A stretch of 64,000 nucleotides of DNA. It comes from Amaurobius ferox (lineage: Eukaryota > Arthropoda > Arachnida > Araneae > Amaurobiidae). The notes below the pieces were generated by a model. The model made no database searches and was not told the origin of the DNA. It saw only the letters and a program-made list of their open reading frames with translations. The stretch spans positions 54,606,236 through 54,670,235 of the forward strand of contig OX578137.1 of NCBI GenBank assembly GCA_951213105.1, read 5' to 3'. Made by a program: the position numbers and the translations under genes. Below are positions 23,385 through 34,140 of this stretch, piece after piece. Numbering within the stretch: position 1 is the stretch's first letter; each line of letters opens with the position of its first letter.

Positions 23385-23500
23385 TCTGATATCAGGATAC
23401 TGTTTTAGGATTTTATCCTGATATCAGGATATTGTTTTAGGATTTTATCGTGCTATTAGGATTTGGTTTTAGGATTTTATCCTGAAATAGGGATGATGAA
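23385..23500 (+). repeat. 32-bp minisatellite in pogo-like element
   Basis: The unit is tcctgatatcaggatattg plus ttttaggatttta, present about three and a half times with increasing divergence. The unit itself contains the palindrome CCTGATATCAGG. Confidence 0.8.
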
Positions 23501-23532
23501 TCAGTGATGAGGACTTTGTCGTTGCCAAAGCC

Positions 23533-24031
23533 ATGGAAGTTCCACAATCAGGAGAAGCTACCCACAGTGCCCAACCACCAGGAGAAGGATCAGTCGTAGA
23601 TGAGTCTCCAAAAGAGATGGATATTTCGCCACTAAACCTGCCTCGAGCGTTGCATCATTAACAAACAGGAAAAGACTTGCTCAATCCTCTGAAATTCTGA
23701 CTTCCACGCCCATAAAGAACAAGCTTTTGGATAAGCTGAAACCAAAGAAGAGAATAACAACCACACAACGAAAGCTAAATGTTTATAAAGCTGGAAAGAA
23801 AAGAAAAATCACTTCTGCGTCTGGAAAGAAAGGAACTAAAAAAAGAAGGAAAAACCTAGAGATCTTCCAAGTCAAGATTTCAGTTGCTTAGCTTGTGGAG
23901 AGCCATACGTCGAGCCGCCATCAGAAGATTGTATTGAATGTCATAAATGCAGAGGATGGTCTCACGAGAGATGCACTGATGGCTTGGGTACATCAGTGGG
24001 ACTATACGAGTGCGACAGTTGCCAAAAATAA
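23533..24031 (+). pseudogene. pogo-like transposase C-terminus with PHD-like finger
   Basis: An ATG frame from 23533 (MEVPQSGEATHSAQ...) stops at 23661 after a probable one-base shift. A Lys/Arg-rich linker continues in another frame to about 23860. The final frame then gives a cysteine/histidine finger ending at 24031: SCLACGEPY (about 23882), CIECHKCRGWSHERC and YECDSCQK. The Cys4-His-Cys3 layout is that of a PHD-type finger, as often found at the C-terminus of pogo-like transposases. The helix-turn-helix and DDE domains that should precede it are missing. Two or more frameshifts make this a relic. Confidence 0.75.
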
Positions 24032-24336
24032 TTTTCCATTTGTGCGTTTTAAGAATAAACATTTTCTTTAGTTCAATACGGACTTATCGTCATTTCATTT
24101 CGCGAATATTTTACTGTACGGTATTTTCCGACCATGTCGCATAATACCGTACATTCACCACTTTCACTTTTTAATTTTTTTTAAAAAAGGCAATGCTGTT
24201 TTTAGCCAATTTCAAATATAATTTACTACGACACAAATCAGAGGTAAATTGGAGACCAATACAGCCACTATTGCTGGAATATTAACAAAGATAGACGACA
24301 TTTAAAAAATATGTACGGCATCTACCGACTCTCCCC

Positions 24337-25117
24337 TATGTCATTATATTATTTATTCTAATATTTAATTATCAATTTTTCTTCTTAATTATTTTATTCT
24401 TCTCTCATTTATTGTTATATATAAATATATATTCTTATATATAAATATTTATTCTTATATATAGATACGCAATTTTATATATTGATTCAACACCAAAAGA
24501 GAAAATAGTTATTAATGGATATGCTGAATTTGATATATGATGTTCTATTAATATATCAACAAATTGTATTTACACGCATGCCCACTTCAGATATACTAGT
24601 TTTACAATGTGGTAATAGTCGATGATGGATTTCCTTTTGAAAGTTAAATGATATCTAGCGTAAAACTTGCTTTTATTGGACTATAAGAAGGTATAATTAG
24701 CATTTAAAGTATCTTTTAAATTCAAACGTTAGCTCAAATTATCAATAAACTAAGTAATATTTATTTCCATTTACAGTTATTCATATTTACATTAATACCT
24801 CATATAATATTTGACAAACATGTAATTCGTACGCCGCAGACATTTTTTATATATTTGAAAATATATATTTTTATGTATAAATATATATTCTTATATATAA
24901 TTATATATTTGTATATGGGTCATTTTCTCTAAGCGTGCTTTTTCATCTTTCTTGTTACAATATAATTTTTTTCTGTTTTTTAACCTGTTTTCTATATATT
25001 TTAATATGGGTGGTTCTAAAAAGAAAAACACAGTAGCAGTGATCATTTTAGGAAAATTCAATAGAAAACGCAAATTTTCATTTTCATGACAAGTAAATAT
25101 ACCATGACAGGGGATAC

Positions 25118-25123
<6 letters not shown>
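24337..25123. repeat. AT-rich DNA with TATATATTCTTATATAT repeats
   Basis: Near-copies of aaatatatattcttatata occur at 24418-24470 and 24855-24905, and again at 31968-32030. No gene is visible. Confidence 0.55.

Positions 25124-25158
<35 letters not shown>
25124..25158. repeat. (TA)n microsatellite
   Basis: A simple TA tract. Confidence 0.95.
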
Positions 25159-25161
<3 letters not shown>

Positions 25162-25199
25162 TATATAAATTCCAAACAGATATATCAATACTTTTAAGC

Positions 25200-25615
<416 letters not shown>

Positions 25616-25826
25616 TATATAGAAATTGAAAAATCGGAAATAAAGATGTCACTCCGGAGGTTGGCTTGGGCCAGGGCTGGCGACCAGGAGTGAAAATGCC
25701 GCGGCGATTTTGATGAGCTCGTTGAACTGGGGAGTAAGGTCACAACCCCTTACCGCCATAATGTAAGCTTTTTGCCGAGCCTTCCTTCCTTTTTACATGT
25801 TTTTTTCACTTTGTATATTTCTATTT

Positions 25827-25831
<5 letters not shown>

Positions 25832-25863
<32 letters not shown>
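25832..25863. repeat. (TA)n microsatellite at transposon edge
   Basis: The TA tract runs directly into the left end of the Tc1-like element and TA repeats resume on its right (27305-27312). Confidence 0.9.
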
Positions 25864-25865
<2 letters not shown>

Positions 25866-27306
25866 CGGAAAATAAAATCCCAACACCAAGAAGAAATTAG
25901 TTTAGAGGAAAGAAATTTAGGCAAAGCAATTGTGTAGGTTACATATTTATTTGATGAAAGTTTGAAGGTCACAGGTTAAAGTATGCGCGAGAAGAGTCAT
26001 GTAAAATGTGAAATGGTGGTACATTAATAACTGCTGTAGTCGCAACGATTTTGAATGCAAGCATGCAAACGTGCATGCATTATATCATACAGGCACCGTA
26101 TGCCATTTTGAGGGAGGGAGTTCCATGCCTATTGCACTCGGTCAGTCAAATCAGCAACGATTAATGCTGGTTGTGAATGACGCTGGATTTGCCTTCTAAT
26201 AATGTCCCCTACGTGCTCGATGGGAGACAGATCTGGTGATCTCGCAGGGCGAGGCAACAGTAAATATACCATGCAACGAGCATATACGAGGCAACATGTC
26301 GATACTCTGTAGAGAACGTTGGATTACAGCAGCGGTATGAGGAAACATCCTCTTGAATACTGCTTATCAATGGTAGCACAAACTGTTCAATCAACAGTCT
26401 GGTGTACAAATTTGCTGTCAAGGTGCTTGGGATAACGACGAGAGTGCTCCTGTGGTCATAGGAAATGACTACCCAGATCATAACTCCTGGCGTAGGTCCA
26501 GTGCGTCTGCACCGCAGACAGTTTGGTCCCAAGCGTTTACCTGGCCTCTTTCTTACCAACATACGACCATCACTGGCACCATGACAGAAACGGCTCTTAT
26601 CTGAAAATACAACAGATCTCCACTCCGCCCGCCCATGAGCTCTAGCTTGATACCACTGACGTCACAGATTGCAATGATTCGGAGTAAGTGGTATGAACGC
26701 TACAGACCATCTGACTCGGAGCTGACTCTCAAGTAATCGATTTCTTACAGTTCGCTGTGTCACTCTGGGGCCAACAGAAGCTCTAATTGCTGCTGCAGAT
26801 GTAGTACGATCCGCCACAGCCATGCGGCGAATACGGAGGTCTTCCCTTTCGGTAGTGGTCCGTGTGCGGCCGGGCCCCTGTCTTCTTAAGACAATGCTTT
26901 CCCGTGAACATTGCTGCCAACAAACGTGCACAATAGATACTTCCCTGGCAAGTCTTTCAGAAATATCGCGGAAAGAAAATTCACCTTCTCGTAGCCCTAT
27001 TACGCGGCCTCGTTCAAACTCACTAAGCTGCTGATACTGCCTTCTTCGTCTCCTTAAAGGCATTCTTGACTCAAACCTAGCTCACAACGTCCAATTCGGA
27101 CGATAAGTAACGCTCACGAAGTTTACATCGCGTTTTTAAAGCAAACGTGATTTGCATGATCATAGTGACACTACTAGTACCACTCTTACTCGTCTAGCGC
27201 GAAATTTTAATAGGCGTCATCTTTCATATGTGTAAAAACGCGCCTCCTAAATTTCGTTTATCTAGCACAACTCCTTGGTGTTGGGATTTTATTTTCCGCC
27301 AGTGTA
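25858..27306 (-). mobile_element. Tc1-like element (Tcb-type transposase)
   Basis: The ends are inverted: GGCGGAAAATAAAATCCCAA from 25864, and the same sequence on the other strand from 27300. CACCAAG continues the match on both sides. TA borders the outer four bases (cact at the right end, tata at the left, perhaps overwritten by the microsatellite). The element is about 1.45 kb and carries one transposase relic on the minus strand. The intact-looking ends suggest a fairly recent insertion compared with the decay of the gene. Confidence 0.9.
26024..27063 (-). pseudogene. Tc1-like transposase, catalytic loop deleted
   Basis: The N-terminal part is intact for 133 codons (27063-26662). It begins MPLRRRRRQYQQLSEFERGR, with the helix-turn-helix FRDISERLAREVSIVHVCW and a GRPR-like RQGPGRTRTTTERED hinge. 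A stop follows at 26662. The DDE domain resumes with SVVFSDKSRFCHGASDG (first Asp kept), GVMIWVVISYDHRSTLVVIP and LTANLY. The block that should carry the second catalytic Asp is lost to a short deletion at about 26340, where QEDVS runs straight into the downstream sequence in a shifted frame. PARSPDLSPIEHV-like residues and a C-terminus LYDIMHARLHACIQN ending at 26024 complete the relic. It resembles the Tcb-type transposases I know from spider genomes. Confidence 0.9.
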
Positions 27307-28270
27307 TATATAATTAGAAAAATAAATAATTAATTTTGCTTTAATTGCAGTCTCTAATTTAGAACTAACTTCTTATTTGTTTTATCTTCTAAAAAGAGAA
27401 TCTAGTTTTTAAATGCAATTCACCTGTTCTAATGCCATTTCCTTGTCTACCAAGAAGACAAGTGAATGACGACAGGGGAATAACAGATTATGGGATTTTA
27501 CTTTGTGAACCTATGGGTTTTATTTGCATTTAAGCCTAACTTGGGATTTAGATTGCTGCACTAACTAGTCAGACATATACGTTAAAAAATTATTTACTTT
27601 TGTATTCTGAGAATAATTAATGACAGGTGAGTGACAGGAATAAAAATACCTACTTAACTAAAATAACTAAAATTGTTCAGTTTTATAACATTTCTCTGCA
27701 CAGAATGATAGCTAGAACATAGTCAAACTCTTGAAATGGTGAATTTGGAGTATGGTAAAAAAATAATAATACTTCAATTACATTTTATTGTAATCTATGT
27801 ACAGAAAGAGGTGTTAAAATTTTCGACAGGTGAATAACAAAAAAGCTAGGGGACAGTTGTAAAAAAATAATTTAAAATATGGCTTTAATGCATAGTGGAT
27901 TTTTATTACTGTTTCTATTTTAAATTGTCTAATTTATTATAAAACATTAAATCAAAAGAAAACTACACAATGAAGGCTTATAAATGAAGTTGTAATTTCA
28001 TTATTTGGCTGTTGTAACACGCAGGGGAACGGCAATTAATAAAAAAATTAATTTTTAAATATTAAAAATATAAATTATTCAGAATACGCAAAGTAAAAAT
28101 AAAATAAAGACATACTGTTTACGGAATGTACTGGAAAAGGGATTATGGATAGGTCGTCAGAGAAATATGAGAAAGTTTAAAAATAAAAGAATTACGATTT
28201 ATAGTAAAGTGAATTACGAAGAACCACGGATGCAATGTTTTATGGGAAATTTATAGGAGAATAAAAGGCG
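27307..28270. other. Unassigned AT-rich DNA
   Basis: No gene recognised. The phrase gacaggtgaatgac/gacaggtgaataac recurs loosely at 27470, 27622 and 27826. Confidence 0.45.
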
Positions 28271-28277
28271 GTAAGGA

Positions 28278-28460
28278 GAATCACGAAATTTTTTATCGAG
28301 GTGAAATACAGAGAGCTACGATTGGTATTACATATTTCAGATAAAAGTAAAATGTAGGAGGACCACGAAATTTTTTAGCGAAGAGAAATACAGAGTTACA
28401 ATTGGTATTACGTATTTAAAAGAAATGTAAATAAAATATAAGAGAATCACGGATTTTACA
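28278..28460 (+). repeat. Tandem repeat, period about 83 bp
   Basis: Units start at caCGAAATTTTTTA (28282, 28364) and share gaaatacagag..taca/tacg, attggtattac and a run of A-rich sequence. A decayed third unit starts at cacggatttt (28448). Confidence 0.75.
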
Positions 28461-29170
28461 ACGGCTGTAATGAAACAAATTTAATACAGAGAAAAATAAT
28501 TAAGGATAGAGATTTCCTTGATATGAGTGTATTACAAAATATGTAACAGGAGAATAGAAAACGTTAAGGGAGGTTGAGAATAGATAATTTTGGTTGTATA
28601 TATAAGAGATATGTATAAAGGAAAATTAATTAGCAATCGGGAGAAAATGCTGCATGTATTTGTACAAATTATGAATTTATTATGAAATTTAATATAGCAT
28701 CGCAATTCGTGATAATATCGAAAAAATGTGATTGTTTTTTCAATCAGAAAGTATAATGTATTTGTAAATATTGATAATATGTTAAATATTGAGAAATTTT
28801 TGTTAAAAAGTTTATATAAAATAAAAAAAGATGAATAAAAAGAAATAAGTGAAATAATGATATGGGAGAATAATGTGCATTTCGGAGTACTAGAGAATGT
28901 ATACAGAATTAGATACAAAAGTGACATAGGAGAAAATACGGTATTTTTGAGTAATAAATAATGGTAAATAAAGAAGGGAATTAGTGTTTTATAAAAAACG
29001 TCAGGGATTTAGGTTAAATAGGTATTTTTAATAAAGTTGCAATGGCAAGTAGGAGAGAGAGAGAATTTGTGTTATTGGATTGTGTAGCATTGGTCTATAC
29101 AAATATATTGTTTGCTTTAATTAAAACTTCCATGGACAAAAAAATTCAGAAGAAGACAAAGAGTACGGAC
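28461..29170. other. Very AT-rich DNA
   Basis: The 131-codon minus-strand frame at 28532-28927 is Phe/Ile/Leu-rich translation of AT-rich DNA and I do not regard it as a gene. Confidence 0.5.
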
Positions 29171-29171
29171 T

Positions 29172-29648
29172 TCCATAGTACTACAATGATGATGCAGTGG
29201 CGTGCTTTTCAAATAAACTTTTAAAGTTCACAATTTTCGCACTTCCGTGACAGTGAGATGATGCAGTGGCGTGCTTTCCACATAAACTTTCAAAGTTCAC
29301 TATTTCCGCACTTCCATGACAACGATATAATGCAGTGGCGTTCTCTACACATATACTTTCAAATACGTTTGCATGGCAGTGAGGTGACGCAGTGGCGCTG
29401 TTCATGCACAAAGACAGAAATACAATGTTCACCCTTCCATGACAGTCAGATGATGCACTGGTGTTCTCTACACATAGACTTTCAAGTACAATTATCACAC
29501 TTTCCTGAGAGTGAGATGACGCAGTGGCGTACTCCATCTGCAAAATTCCAAGTTTTCGAGTTTCACACTTTCCTGACAACGAAAGTACGTAGTTGCGTGC
29601 TCTATCTACAGAATCCAAAGTTCACAATTTTTACACTTCCATGACATT
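29172..29648 (+). repeat. 66-69 bp minisatellite, first block
   Basis: Seven diverged units carry gatgatgcagtggcgtgct followed by acataaactttcaaag, ttcacaatttt and cacttccatgacagtgag. The cagtggcg landmark falls at 29195, 29264, 29333, 29390, 29456 (cactgg), 29522 and 29590 (agttgcg). The spacings are 69, 69, 57, 66, 66 and 68. Open frames on both strands here are by-products of the period being near a multiple of three. Confidence 0.9.
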
Positions 29649-30269
29649 TTTACACTTTCATGGTTTTATCTTGCTGTTGTCTGCTGCTGTCCTCCTGTAC
29701 ATACTTTAATAGTGTTCTTTACTTATTGTATATAACTGCTGTTTATTGTACATATTTATGGCACACTTATTATATATCGTATATATAATTGAAACATTCT
29801 ATAATTATTGAACCTGTAACTCCTGCCCTCCGCTGAATGACTTTGGAGGTTAGGATTTACCTCACTCCTTTCATTTCTCCTATTTGAGAATGTTACCCCC
29901 TGTCTTGTAAAAAAAAAATTCTTTTTTAAATAATAATAATGATAACAACATAAAATCTATCTCCTTTTGGCTTTATTTTTGGCTTTATATTTGCCTTTTT
30001 CTCTACCGCCCTGTTTTTCCTCATTGTTCTTTTTGTGTTTTTGTTTTGTGTGTTTCTGATTTTGACTGTCTGTTTGCTTGTATTGCTGTTTTCCGTCTTT
30101 TGACGCATCATGTATCTTTTGTAACCTTTAAAGTTTTTAATAAACTACAGGTACACTCTGGGCAGCTCGTGGGTGTTTGTGGAGGTCGGTCTCCGGTCTA
30201 AATTTTTTCCCAACCACACATTTAACTGCCGTAAACCCTTGGGTTGGTTGTGTGGTCTGGGCCTTCAAC
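29649..30269. mobile_element. Insertion interrupting the minisatellite (unclassified)
   Basis: About 620 bases of unrelated sequence separate the two minisatellite blocks, with acacttccatgac on both sides. It contains a taataaac signal (30139) and an A-run near 29909. An LTR or another insertion is possible, but acacttccatgac is itself part of the repeat unit, so it cannot be taken as a target duplication. Confidence 0.35.
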
Positions 30270-30430
30270 ACTTCCATGACAGTGAGATGATACAGTGGCG
30301 TGCTTTTCAGTTCTCAATTTTCACACGTTCATGGCAGTGAAATATGAGGCAGTGGCATGCTATAGCCACAGACTTTCAAGTACAATTTTCCACGCGGTTC
30401 ATGTCATTGAAACGATGCACGACACGTTTC
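30270..30430 (+). repeat. 66-69 bp minisatellite, second block
   Basis: Three more units of the 29.2-29.6 kb minisatellite, with landmarks at 30293 (cagtggcg), 30350 (cagtggcatgc) and 30418 (decayed). The order and orientation are the same as in the first block. Confidence 0.85.
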
Positions 30431-30454
30431 ACATATAAACTTTCAATGTGAATA

Positions 30455-30590
30455 AATCTTTTGAATTATTGCTGCAACATAAAAACTTTTAAACTATTGC
30501 AACAACATAAAATATTTTAAACTATTAGTGCAACATACACAATTTTGAATTATTGACATAACGTTCCAACTTTTGAACAATCGATTTATT
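30455..30590 (+). repeat. 28-bp minisatellite
   Basis: Four to five units of cttttgaattattg then ctgcaacataaaa, diverging to the right. Confidence 0.8.
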
Positions 30591-30798
30591 GAACAGGAAA
30601 TTTTTTACAGCACGTTACGTAAACAACACAGGTTGTGATAACAGATAGGCATTTCGGACAGAAAATGTTTGTGCTTTGTGTTTTTAAAATCTTGATGGCA
30701 TTGTTTTGTTTTAGGGTATCATTGTGTTTTTATGTGTATATGTAAATGTGATTTACAGATTTTTAGATGGATACCTGGTTTTTTCACGCCCAAAACTT

Positions 30799-31770
30799 CA
30801 GGAAAGGGGGTGAATGTTACATGGTAAATATGTAACATTGTAAGTTGTGGATGGATTACAATCTATAAAGATGGTCCATGTGTTACTTTCACAATAAGTA
30901 TATGATTCCCCAGAAGAACACCTGCAAAGGAAGTCAGAACAAAGTTTCTGCGACTCCGTTAGCGGAGAAGACTCTATTACTGAGGGGCGCACAGTGGGAC
31001 GCCTTAGAAAGAGCTGACCGCTTGACCGTCACAGGTCGCACGTGAGCTTGGGTGCGTGGGAGTTTTGGACCAGCTGCTACGTATAAATTCTCGGGTGTTA
31101 ACCAACGCTCCTAGATGACAGCACCCAATAACTGAGATGCAACTCAATGCCGTATAATAAAAATATACAGGGGCTTCAATGTCAGGCCAATGACAACCAG
31201 GGCATTAGTCCTTGTAGGAGGTGACGATTTTCGGATGTCGAGAGTGAGTTTTTGGAGCGAGTTTTGGGAACACATGTGATTTTGGTTTTGAGAGGAAAAG
31301 TGTCCTCTAACCACGGTCCAGATGACGGGCTCCCGATTTCCTTCCGACACGATGATTTGCTATCTCACGAGATATCAAGGTATGCCATGCATGTATTTTT
31401 ACATACAATTTTGATGACATGATTTTCCACTCTCTCTCGCGACATTTAATAAGCATTCACATTTAAGATAATTGTTTATTGTGTACATTAGTTCAATTAT
31501 ATTTTAAGACAGTATATGTTTAAATAGGAACTAACTTTAATCTTAATGAAATTTAATCGCAATGGAGTTTAATTGTATGTTTTAAATAATGATAATTATA
31601 ATAGAAGTTCTTGTTGAACGCAACAAATATTTTGCATATTTTGTTACTACTATAACCATTTTGTAAATAAACTTGTTATTGTTTTATATTATGTTCGCTG
31701 TCCTCATTATCCATTAACATTTTATTAATTGATATATATGTATGTATGTTCGACACGGCCAATGTGTGGG
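30799..31770 (+). mobile_element. Polypurine tract and candidate 3' LTR
   Basis: AGGAAAGGGGG (30800-30810) is followed directly by TGAATGTTACATGG, the arrangement of a polypurine tract and the start of a 3' LTR. Downstream are TATAAATT (31083) and aaataaac (31665), in the order expected for a promoter and a polyadenylation signal. No pol or env frame precedes it, so this would be a truncated retrotransposon. The right end is uncertain: ttcgaca (ending about 31755) is one possible CA end. No target duplication was found. Confidence 0.4.
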
Positions 31771-31967
31771 TCGTGTGGTCTGGGTTTTCTACGGCCAATG
31801 TCGAGATTCACTTTCATGGGGAGAATTTATAATACTTGCTTTTTGACCGGACGTGTGACGAAAGATCCACCCATCAGGTGACAAATGAACTACAATATAG
31901 TAAAACTAATCAGTTGTCCAAAATCAGTCCCAAGTCCAAATGTCCTTTTACAAAAAATGAGCCATAT

Positions 31968-32030
31968 ATAAATATATATTCTTATATAAAAATATATATT
32001 CTTATACATAAATATATTCTTATATTATAT
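31968..32030. repeat. AT-rich 20-bp repeat (shared with 24.4 and 24.9 kb)
   Basis: Three near-copies of aaatatatattcttata in tandem, matching the stretches at 24418 and 24855. Confidence 0.65.
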
Positions 32031-32596
32031 TATAGTAATAAAGCTTTTATTTTTAAATCCTTATGTGTACGAAGTCTGTTCACTTTATTGCATTTTCGAA
32101 AGCAATTTTAAGATAACAATACATTTCTTGTACAGTGATATAAAAAATACAAATGAGAAAATACATTATGTACTTGGTCACGAAATCTAAGCGCTTGTAC
32201 TATTAAGAATTTGCCTGAATGAAAGACCATTCTTGATCCAGCTGCATTACAAATAAATTGGAAGTGGGTAACAGTTATTCTACGCAAATAATATCTCTAT
32301 CTCGTTAAACAATTTTTATTTGAAATTTCTACTTAATATTTCTACGTATAATAGCCGAATAGAGGCGTTATACTGTTAATTGTCATTTTTCAATATAGAC
32401 ACCAGAGAGGATTAACTTATTTTTTTCACTAATATAATAGTTAGGATTTCTTTCATGTCTATGCCTGTGCAATTTATAAGGTTATTATCAAAGAGTCATT
32501 TATCTTCATTTAACACTAGAAAGATACCCTTTTTTTACGGAATGCATAAAATATAGAACTTAAAATTCACAATTATGTGCAACTTCCTATAGTATT
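32031..32596. other. Unassigned AT-rich DNA
   Basis: No gene or delimited repeat seen. Confidence 0.5.
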
Positions 32597-32600
32597 TTAA

Positions 32601-33278
32601 GCCTTTCGGGACGGCGGCATTCCGGAGCTGTCGCGGCCCAAAGGACGACGCGCTTCACTTCCGAACTGGTCGAAAAAGACGGCGCATTTTTTGCGCTAAG
32701 CCTAACTCTCGAAAAAAATTCATTAAAAATCACCTATTCGACACAGAAATCTACTTTTTACAGGAATAAAAGAAATATTTATGTTCTATTTGATGTATAA
32801 TTTTCATACAAATCTGAATACAAAATACTCGTTAGTTGCTCCCATTCTTTTATCCGAAATAAACGAATAATTTCACTGCTTCTAAAACCCAAACAAAAAA
32901 ATACTCTCTTATATTCCTATGATTCACCAACGAAATCATAACGCTGAAATAAAAATAAAAACCGAAACTCAATTATAAAATTGTTGATGCTACGAGAATT
33001 GCTCTGTTTATGTTACAAAATGATTTTCACCGCTCCAAATGGAGAAATAATTCATTCGATCCTCTTCTACCAAGGTCATGCCTCTGCAAAATGCATTGAA
33101 GTTAGTTCCATGGACAAGTAACGCCATCTAGTTCACAAATTAAAACGTTCTGCGTACTGGCACTTATGCGTGCCACTATCCGCTTGCGGTAAAATCTCCT
33201 CTGGCCCGAGTGAGTGCCGCTCGTCCTTGAATGCATGTTCGCATCTGGCACCTATGCGTGCCGTTCGTCGCGAAAGGG
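32601..33278 (+). mobile_element. piggyBac-like MITE
   Basis: Both borders are TTAA (32597-32600, 33279-33282), the piggyBac target. The terminal 13 bases are inverted with 11 matches: GCCTTTCGGGACG at the left, and CCCTTTCGCGACG read inward from the right. About 680 bp lie between and hold no transposase frame, so this would be a non-autonomous derivative. The ends are GC-rich and the middle AT-rich. Two copies of the palindromic block GGCACnTATGCGTGCC occur near the right end. Confidence 0.75.
33160..33265 (+). repeat. Paired GGCAC...GTGCC palindromes
   Basis: tggcacttatgcgtgcc (33159) and tggcacctatgcgtgcc (33246) lie 87 bases apart inside the right end of the piggyBac-like MITE. Such repeats could be transposase-binding sites (inference). 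Confidence 0.7.
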
Positions 33279-33546
33279 TTAAATGACAATATTATTCAAA
33301 GCAATTTATTAAAATAATTAAATGAATGCTCCGGAAAAGAAGTTTAAGAATCTCTGTTACCTCTATGCAAAATCATCTTCACGGGACGATCTAAAAAATA
33401 AAACATCCTGGTCCCGCTTGTAAACAAATTTACAGCAAACACGAAATCGAATCAATGTATGGCATGCGCTAAAATTTTATTGGAAGATACAACAATACTA
33501 CTTACATACTTTAGATTATTAGGAGGTATAACCGTACTACATTATA

Positions 33547-33760
33547 TGCCAAAATAAAATAAATGACTTAATATCAATTATCCCCTCAATATTGAAACCT
33601 GAGGGCCGTAATTGATTCCAATATTTGTCAATACTTGCGAATATTTGTTGTTATTCCAATATTTGCCAAAATAATATAAATAACATATTAAATAGAACAT
33701 ATCAATAATCCCAATAATATTTAAACCTGCAGGCAGTAATTGATATAATCCAGGCAGAGA
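33547..33760 (+). repeat. Diverged 117-bp tandem duplication
   Basis: tgccaaaataa starts both copies (33547, 33664), and both run through tcaatnatccc, aatatt-aaacctg and gnaattgat. Confidence 0.65.
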
Positions 33761-33999
33761 TGCAATTTGATAAAATTTATTTTATATACATATCTTTATT
33801 TAAATCTGAAAAGTTTTAATAAAAGTCGTCTTTTGCATAAACACATTGGATTTAAATCCGTTGCTAAGAGACATGATATCATTTTCTTCAAATAAATTTA
33901 CAGGAAAAATATCGTCTGCATTACGCTAGGTCTATGGAAGGTTCAATTGTGCGTTCTAAAATAATATCTAGACAACTACTGGATCTGCAAATTTGAAAC

Positions 34000-34140
34000 A
34001 TGGCCTAAATTTTAAATGGGGCTATTTCAATGCTACCCACAGAATTTCATGAAATTCGGTTCAGTCGTTCTCCCGTGATGATGAGACAGACATATAGACA
34101 GATAGCCAGACATAGTTTCAATTTTATTTGTATAGATTAA
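34000..34140 (+). repeat. Interspersed repeat tail (shared with 9.4 kb)
   Basis: The block gaaattcggttcagtcgttc, then tcccgtgatgatgagacaga, ends in tttgtatagatta. It matches the 9440-9500 copy and has the character of the 3' end of a non-LTR element or SINE. Confidence 0.5.

Larger units (their letters stand above)
22703..24336 (+). mobile_element. pogo-like element, internally deleted
   Basis: The ends are inverted: GGGGAGAGTCGGTAAATGCC (22703) and, on the other strand from 24336, GGGGAGAGTCGGTAGATGCC. Both are flanked by TA (22701-22702, 24337-24338). Copies of TACGGTATT/TACGGCATT lie near both ends (22730-22760, 23082-23135, 24117-24155, 24313). Inside are only the C-terminal remains of a transposase with a zinc finger. 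The DDE region is absent, so the element is a deletion derivative. TA duplication and the C-terminal finger fit the pogo/CENP-B-related part of the Tc1/mariner superfamily. Confidence 0.85.

Noticed and set aside
28532..28927. 131-codon hydrophobic minus-strand frame
   Set aside because: Phe/Ile/Tyr-rich translation of AT-rich DNA with no domain. A membrane protein was considered, but composition explains it.
29181..29644. Overlapping 145- and 128-codon frames with repeated Cys/His peptides
   Set aside because: They follow the 66-69 bp minisatellite, whose period is close to a multiple of three. Spacing irregularities (57, 68) would break a real repeat protein.
30250..31784. gtgtggtctggg at 30250 and 31773 as a primer-binding site after two LTRs
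   Set aside because: The sequences before the two copies are not alignable as an LTR pair, and the match is too short to rely on.
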